This document shows positions 13,810 through 17,305 of a stretch of 17,305 nt of DNA, in pieces. A program made the translations under genes and the position numbers. The notes under the pieces are model-generated. The model had not been told where the DNA came from, made no database searches, and saw only the letters and a program-made list of their open reading frames with translations. This DNA comes from Acetobacteraceae bacterium (lineage in GTDB: Bacteria; Pseudomonadota; Alphaproteobacteria; Acetobacterales; Acetobacteraceae): the NCBI GenBank assembly GCA_030039695.1, contig JASHVB010000407.1:1-17305 (forward strand), given 5' to 3'. How positions within the stretch are numbered: the first letter of the stretch is position 1; each line of letters opens with the position of its first letter.

Positions 13810-15497
13810 TGCCCGCTGACCACCGCTCCGCCCTTCGGCAACTGCAGTTTCGCTTCAAGCTTCGTCGCGTCGTCTGGCGTCGGGTTCAGTGTCAGCGCGC
13901 GACGCCACTGATACCGCGCCTCCAACCTGCGTCCCGCCGCCGCATAGGCATCGCCGAGATGCATGTTGATGGTCGAGTCCTCAGGTTCCAGCTCGACCGC
14001 GCGCTGCAACGTAGCAACGGCCTGCGCCACCTCGCCCTGGTGCAGCATTACCCAGCCAAGGCTGTCGATGATCGCGCCATCGTCCGGCCGTCCCGCGGCG
14101 GCTTTCTGCAGCATCTGCCGCGCCTCGGTCAGGTGCTGACCCTTGTTCGCCCAGGTGTAGCCGAGATAGTTCAGCACCGACGGCTGATCGGGCGCCAGGC
14201 TGAGGGCGCGGCGGAAATCCGCCTCGGCCCGCGGCCATTGATGCGATTGGTCGTAGGCGATACCCCGCTGATAGAACACCGGCCAGTCGCCTCGCCGCAC
14301 CGGCTGCATGTGATCGATGGCGCGGCTGTAGGCGGCCGCCGCCTCGCGGTATTTGTGTGTTCCGCTGTAAATGTCGCCTTGCTCGATCGCGGGCAGGGGA
14401 TTGTCGGGGAACTGCGCCGCGAGGCGGTCGAGCTCTTGCTGCGCGTCCGCGGTGCGGCCCAGCTCCGCCAGCAACTCAGCGCGGCGCATCCGGATGACGG
14501 GACTGAGCGGGTCGCGGTCGGACACGCTGGCCAGCATGCGCAGTGCCTCCGCGTGATGGCCGCCATCCGACAAGATTTCCGCCCCCACGAGCCGCGCTGC
14601 GGGGAAGTCGGGCCGCAGATCGAGCGCAAGGCGCAGCATGATCATCGCCAGGTCGCTGGAATCGCCGCCGCGCAGCGCTGCCGCCAGAGCCAGGTAGGCT
14701 TCGGCAATCCCGTCGGCCGGACCGGTGACGGGCCGCTGCCCGGTGGCCGCGAGCAGCCCGGGCAAAGCGATGCCCATATCGGGCGCCGCGTCGGCTAGGT
14801 CGGCGAGGGTGCGCGCTGCGTCCGCCGGATGGCCGGCGCGCGCCTGCCAGCTCGCCAATATCTGTGCCAGCCGCAGATTGAGGTCTGGCATATCGGCATT
14901 GGCGATGCGGTAGAATTTCGTGGCGTCTGCCGTTCGATTGGCGAGATCGGCGATCATAGCGGCGTGCAGGGCGAACATGCCACGAAATTGCTGGCCGGCG
15001 ATGAGCGGCTGCAGCGTGGCCAGTGCCGCGTCGGTCTGCCCGGCACCCGCCTGGCTCCAGGCTAGAACCAGGGGCTGGACGAGCTGCGTCAGGCCCTGGC
15101 GCGACATGGCGCGCAAGCGCGTCTCTGCCGCCGTCCACCGGCTCGCCCGCACCTCCTGGTTGACCAGCAGCAGCTGTGCGATCTGGTTGTCAGGCAGTTG
15201 GCGCGCGAGCGACACTGCCGTGTCGGACCGGCCGTCCAGCAGCGACGCGACGAACGCCTGCTGCACCAAATCCGGGTCGTTCGGCCGGACTGCGAGCGCC
15301 TTGTCGAATGCGCCAGCGGCGACGGCCGGATCGGATTGCAGCTCCGCGACGTGGCCGATGAGGATGTCCGCGTCCACGCCAGACGGCGCGCGCGGGTCGG
15401 GGTTCGCACCAACGGGGCGAGGTTCTGCGGCCGCGCAGGCGGACAGCAAGGAAAGCACCAGGAGGGAAGCCCGGGTCAGATGACGAGGTTGCTGCAT
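13806..15497 (-). CDS. TPR-repeat lipoprotein
   Basis: This 563-residue protein has a lipoprotein signal: a basic start (RHLTR), a hydrophobic core, and the lipobox LSAC with Cys21 as the acylated residue. The mature part is a tetratricopeptide solenoid. Early repeats start at about 45 (ELQSDPAVAAGAFDKALAV) and degenerate repeats fill 100-400. Clear repeats at about 415-550 include YQRGIAYDQSHQWPRAEADF, YLGYTWANKGQHLTEARQML, DSLGWVMLHQGEVAQAVATL and HLGDAYAAAGRRLEARYQWR. It should sit in the periplasm, anchored to a membrane, as a protein-binding scaffold; the partner is unknown. The gene overlaps ispE by 4 bp and lies 186 bp after the ETF-QO gene. No clear ribosome binding site precedes the ATG at 15497. 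A conserved neighbour of ispE, it could be needed for cell-envelope work, but this is inference. Confidence 0.9.
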   Translation of the reverse strand: MQQPRHLTRASLLVLSLLSACAAAEPRPVGANPDPRAPSGVDADILIGHVAELQSDPAVAAGAFDKALAVRPNDPDLVQQAFVASLLDGRSDTAVSLARQLPDNQIAQLLLVNQEVRASRWTAAETRLRAMSRQGLTQLVQPLVLAWSQAGAGQTDAALATLQPLIAGQQFRGMFALHAAMIADLANRTADATKFYRIANADMPDLNLRLAQILASWQARAGHPADAARTLADLADAAPDMGIALPGLLAATGQRPVTGPADGIAEAYLALAAALRGGDSSDLAMIMLRLALDLRPDFPAARLVGAEILSDGGHHAEALRMLASVSDRDPLSPVIRMRRAELLAELGRTADAQQELDRLAAQFPDNPLPAIEQGDIYSGTHKYREAAAAYSRAIDHMQPVRRGDWPVFYQRGIAYDQSHQWPRAEADFRRALSLAPDQPSVLNYLGYTWANKGQHLTEARQMLQKAAAGRPDDGAIIDSLGWVMLHQGEVAQAVATLQRAVELEPEDSTINMHLGDAYAAAGRRLEARYQWRRALTLNPTPDDATKLEAKLQLPKGGAVVSGQ

Positions 15498-15525
15498 AAA
15501 AGCAAGTTACTTCACGGCTGCGCGA

Positions 15526-15585
15526 CATGTCATGCGGATTTGTCGCATTGCGGCGAAAAAGTGTCCAACGTTCGCCGCATGTCAT
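15526..15585. repeat. Inverted and direct repeats upstream of the TPR gene
   Basis: TGCGGCGAA (15549-15557) and TTCGCCGCA (15571-15579) form a 9-bp perfect dyad with a 13-bp loop. CATGTCAT occurs twice, at 15526-15533 and 15578-15585, flanking the first arm and abutting the second. The elements lie in the 185-bp gap between the ETF-QO and TPR genes. They could be a regulator site, or a hairpin at the end of the ETF-QO transcript, although no T-run follows on the minus strand. Confidence 0.5.
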
Positions 15586-15682
15586 TACGTAAACTCAACG
15601 TGCAAGCGACCTTCAGCGAGACATTGCTTCGGCCTTGCGATGGCCGCAGAGAGCTTGCCATACATGACTTAGACAGTCTGCA

Positions 15683-17305
15683 CTACATCCCGCCAGGATA
15701 ATTCGGTCCACCGCCACCTTCTGGCGTGACCCAGTCGATGTTCTGCATCGGATCCTTGATATCGCAGGTTTTGCAGTGCACGCAATTCTGCGCGTTGATC
15801 TGCAGACGCGGTTCGCCTTCCTCCGCCCCGACGATCTCGTAGACGCCGGCCGGACAGTAACGCGCCTCCGGACTGCGGTAGCGATCCCAGTTCACGCGGA
15901 TCGCTAGTTCCGGATTGCCCAGATGCAGATGCACTGGCTGGTTTTCTTCATGGTTCGTGTTGCTGATGAACACCGACGACAGCCGGTCGAACGTCAGCGT
16001 ACCATCGGGCCGCGGATAGGTAATGCGCGGCGCGGCGTCGGCGTTGCGCAATGTTTCGTTGTCCGGGTGCGGATGATGGAAGGTCCAGGGCGCCTTGCCG
16101 CGGAGCAGGTAGGTGTCGACCGCGGCGTTGACCAGCCCACCCCACAGGCCGAACTTCGCGAAGCCTGGGCGAATGTTGCGCACGCTCGCGAGCTCTTCCC
16201 ACACCCAGCTCGCTCGCAGCTTCTCCGGATAGCCGGTCAGCTCCGCCGGATGGTCGCCGGCCAGCGCCTCGGCTACCGTTTCTGCGGCTAACATGCCGGA
16301 CTTCATCGACGTGTGCGTGCCCTTGATCTTCGGCACGTTGACGAAGCCGGCCGCGTCGCCGATCAGCGCGCCACCAGGGAACGTCAGGCGCGGGATCGAT
16401 TGGAAGCCGCCTTCATTCAGCGCGCGCGCGCCATAGGCGATGCGACGCCCGCCGGTGAAATGCTTACGCACCTCGGGATGTGTCTTGAAGCGCTGCATCT
16501 CGTCGAATGGTGACAGCCACGGATTGCTGTAGTCGAGACCAATGACGAAGCCATACGAGATCAGATTGTTGTCGAAATGGTATAGAAACGATCCACCGTA
16601 GGTGCTGCGATCGAGTGGCCAGCCAATTGTGTGCTCCACCAGGCCAGGCTTGTGGTTCTCTTTGGGGATTTCCCACAGCTCCTTGATGCCGATCGCGTAG
16701 GTCTGGGGATCGTGACCCTCTCGCAGGTTGAATCGCTCGATCAGCCGTTTCGACAGCGATCCGCGGCAGCCTTCCGCGAACAACGTGTAGCGGGCGCGCA
16801 GCTCCATGCCGCGCTGGAAATTGGCGGTGGGCTGGCCGTCCTTGCCGATACCCACGTCGCCGGTGGCGATGCCGACGACGCGGCCGTCTTCTTCGAGATA
16901 GTCAGCCGCCGCGAAGCCAGGATAGATCTCGACGCCAAGCGCCTCGGCCTGTTGCCCAAGCCAGCGGCACACATTGCCAAGCGAGACGATGTAGTTGCCA
17001 TCGTTGTGCATCTGCGGCGGCGTTGGCAGGCGGAAGGCGCGCGTCGCTGTCAGGTAGAGGAAGCGGTCGTCGGTTGCCCGCGTATCGAGCGGCGCACCTT
17101 TTTCCTTCCAGTCCGGAATGAGCTCGTTGAGCGCGCGCGTCTCCAGCACCGCGCCGGAGAGGATATGCGCGCCGATCTCGCCGCCTTTATCCACCAGACA
17201 GACGGCGGCGTCGGGTGCGAGTTGCTTGAGGCGGATCGCTGCGGCGAGGCCGGACGGCCCGCCGCCCACGATCACCACATCGAATTCCATTGCCTCGCGC
17301 GGGGG
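15683..17305 (-). CDS. Electron-transfer flavoprotein:ubiquinone oxidoreductase, start probably outside window
   Basis: The membrane-bound enzyme takes electrons from reduced ETF (fed by acyl-CoA and N-methyl dehydrogenases) and passes them through FAD and a [4Fe-4S] cluster to ubiquinone. Residues, counted from the Met at 17290: FAD Rossmann loop [17 protein letters not shown] (5-21); [14 protein letters not shown]; the second FAD block [20 protein letters not shown]. The C-terminal ferredoxin-like domain has Cys479 (CPAGVYE) and Cys503, Cys506 and Cys509 ([13 protein letters not shown]), followed by the family ending [11 protein letters not shown]. All four cluster ligands are present. The ATG at 17290 could start a 535-residue protein. 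However, the frame stays open to the edge and reads [10 protein letters not shown], like the REAM/REXM stretch before this point in homologues, and the ribosome site there is poor. So the true start is probably beyond 17305. Confidence 0.95.
   Translation of the reverse strand, partial: PPREAMEFDVVIVGGGPSGLAAAIRLKQLAPDAAVCLVDKGGEIGAHILSGAVLETRALNELIPDWKEKGAPLDTRATDDRFLYLTATRAFRLPTPPQMHNDGNYIVSLGNVCRWLGQQAEALGVEIYPGFAAADYLEEDGRVVGIATGDVGIGKDGQPTANFQRGMELRARYTLFAEGCRGSLSKRLIERFNLREGHDPQTYAIGIKELWEIPKENHKPGLVEHTIGWPLDRSTYGGSFLYHFDNNLISYGFVIGLDYSNPWLSPFDEMQRFKTHPEVRKHFTGGRRIAYGARALNEGGFQSIPRLTFPGGALIGDAAGFVNVPKIKGTHTSMKSGMLAAETVAEALAGDHPAELTGYPEKLRASWVWEELASVRNIRPGFAKFGLWGGLVNAAVDTYLLRGKAPWTFHHPHPDNETLRNADAAPRITYPRPDGTLTFDRLSSVFISNTNHEENQPVHLHLGNPELAIRVNWDRYRSPEARYCPAGVYEIVGAEEGEPRLQINAQNCVHCKTCDIKDPMQNIDWVTPEGGGGPNYPGGM

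Noticed and set aside
13800..14798. 332-codon plus-strand frame
   Set aside because: Lies wholly within the TPR lipoprotein gene on the other strand; the TPR repeats and lipobox prove the minus strand is coding.
1..17305. tRNA, rRNA, CRISPR array, insertion sequence or defence island
   Set aside because: No T-loop consensus in a cloverleaf context, no spaced direct repeats, no transposase with terminal repeats and no nuclease/toxin gene pairs were seen on either strand.

Overview
The window is GC-rich chromosomal DNA from a Gram-negative alphaproteobacterium. The best guess is Acetobacteraceae or another Rhodospirillales family. This rests on the high third-position GC, an outer-membrane porin, an RpoH-type heat-shock promoter with a ROSE-like leader, the MEP-pathway gene ispE next to a TPR lipoprotein gene and an ETF:ubiquinone oxidoreductase gene, and a XapX protein. 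The family assignment is inference; no rRNA or tRNA is present to confirm it.

Layout. Positions 1-1506 hold a divergent pair: an EamA-type (DMT) exporter that runs off the left edge, and a YafY-like HTH-WYL regulator, with a dyad between them. Positions 1507-2760 look like a decay zone, with broken coding fragments on both strands and no intact gene. A 482-residue porin follows (2761-4209). After it comes about 580 bp without a convincing gene, then a small unknown protein (4790-5077) and an Ogt/MGMT-type DNA alkyltransferase (5182-5757). CoA-acylating methylmalonate-semialdehyde dehydrogenase (mmsA, minus strand) is divergent from a DmpA/BapA-type P1 aminopeptidase (7513-8529). The 3' end of the peptidase gene overlaps a small minus-strand gene of unknown function.

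Positions 8878-9523 form a complete heat-shock unit: sigma32-like promoter, structured leader with an anti-Shine-Dalgarno of the ROSE type, an Hsp20 gene, and a strong intrinsic terminator. After about 630 bp of GC-rich, hairpin-rich DNA comes a minus-strand pair, a zinc-free MDR/quinone oxidoreductase followed by a XapX-domain membrane protein. This pair is divergent from a LysR regulator that probably controls it. A ParB-like fragment lies in the gap before the last cluster. That cluster is all on the minus strand in the order ETF-QO, TPR lipoprotein, ispE, the last two overlapping by 4 bp.

How the genes relate. There is no single multigene machine. mmsA (valine, inositol and propionyl-CoA metabolism) and ETF-QO (electrons from acyl-CoA and other dehydrogenases to ubiquinone) are both catabolic housekeeping. 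IspE supplies isoprenoid precursors. Ogt and Hsp20 are stress functions. I found no CRISPR array, intact transposon, tRNA or defence system. The most interesting element is the regulatory leader of hsp20; next are the decayed fragments (ParB-like and others), which suggest past transfer into this locus.
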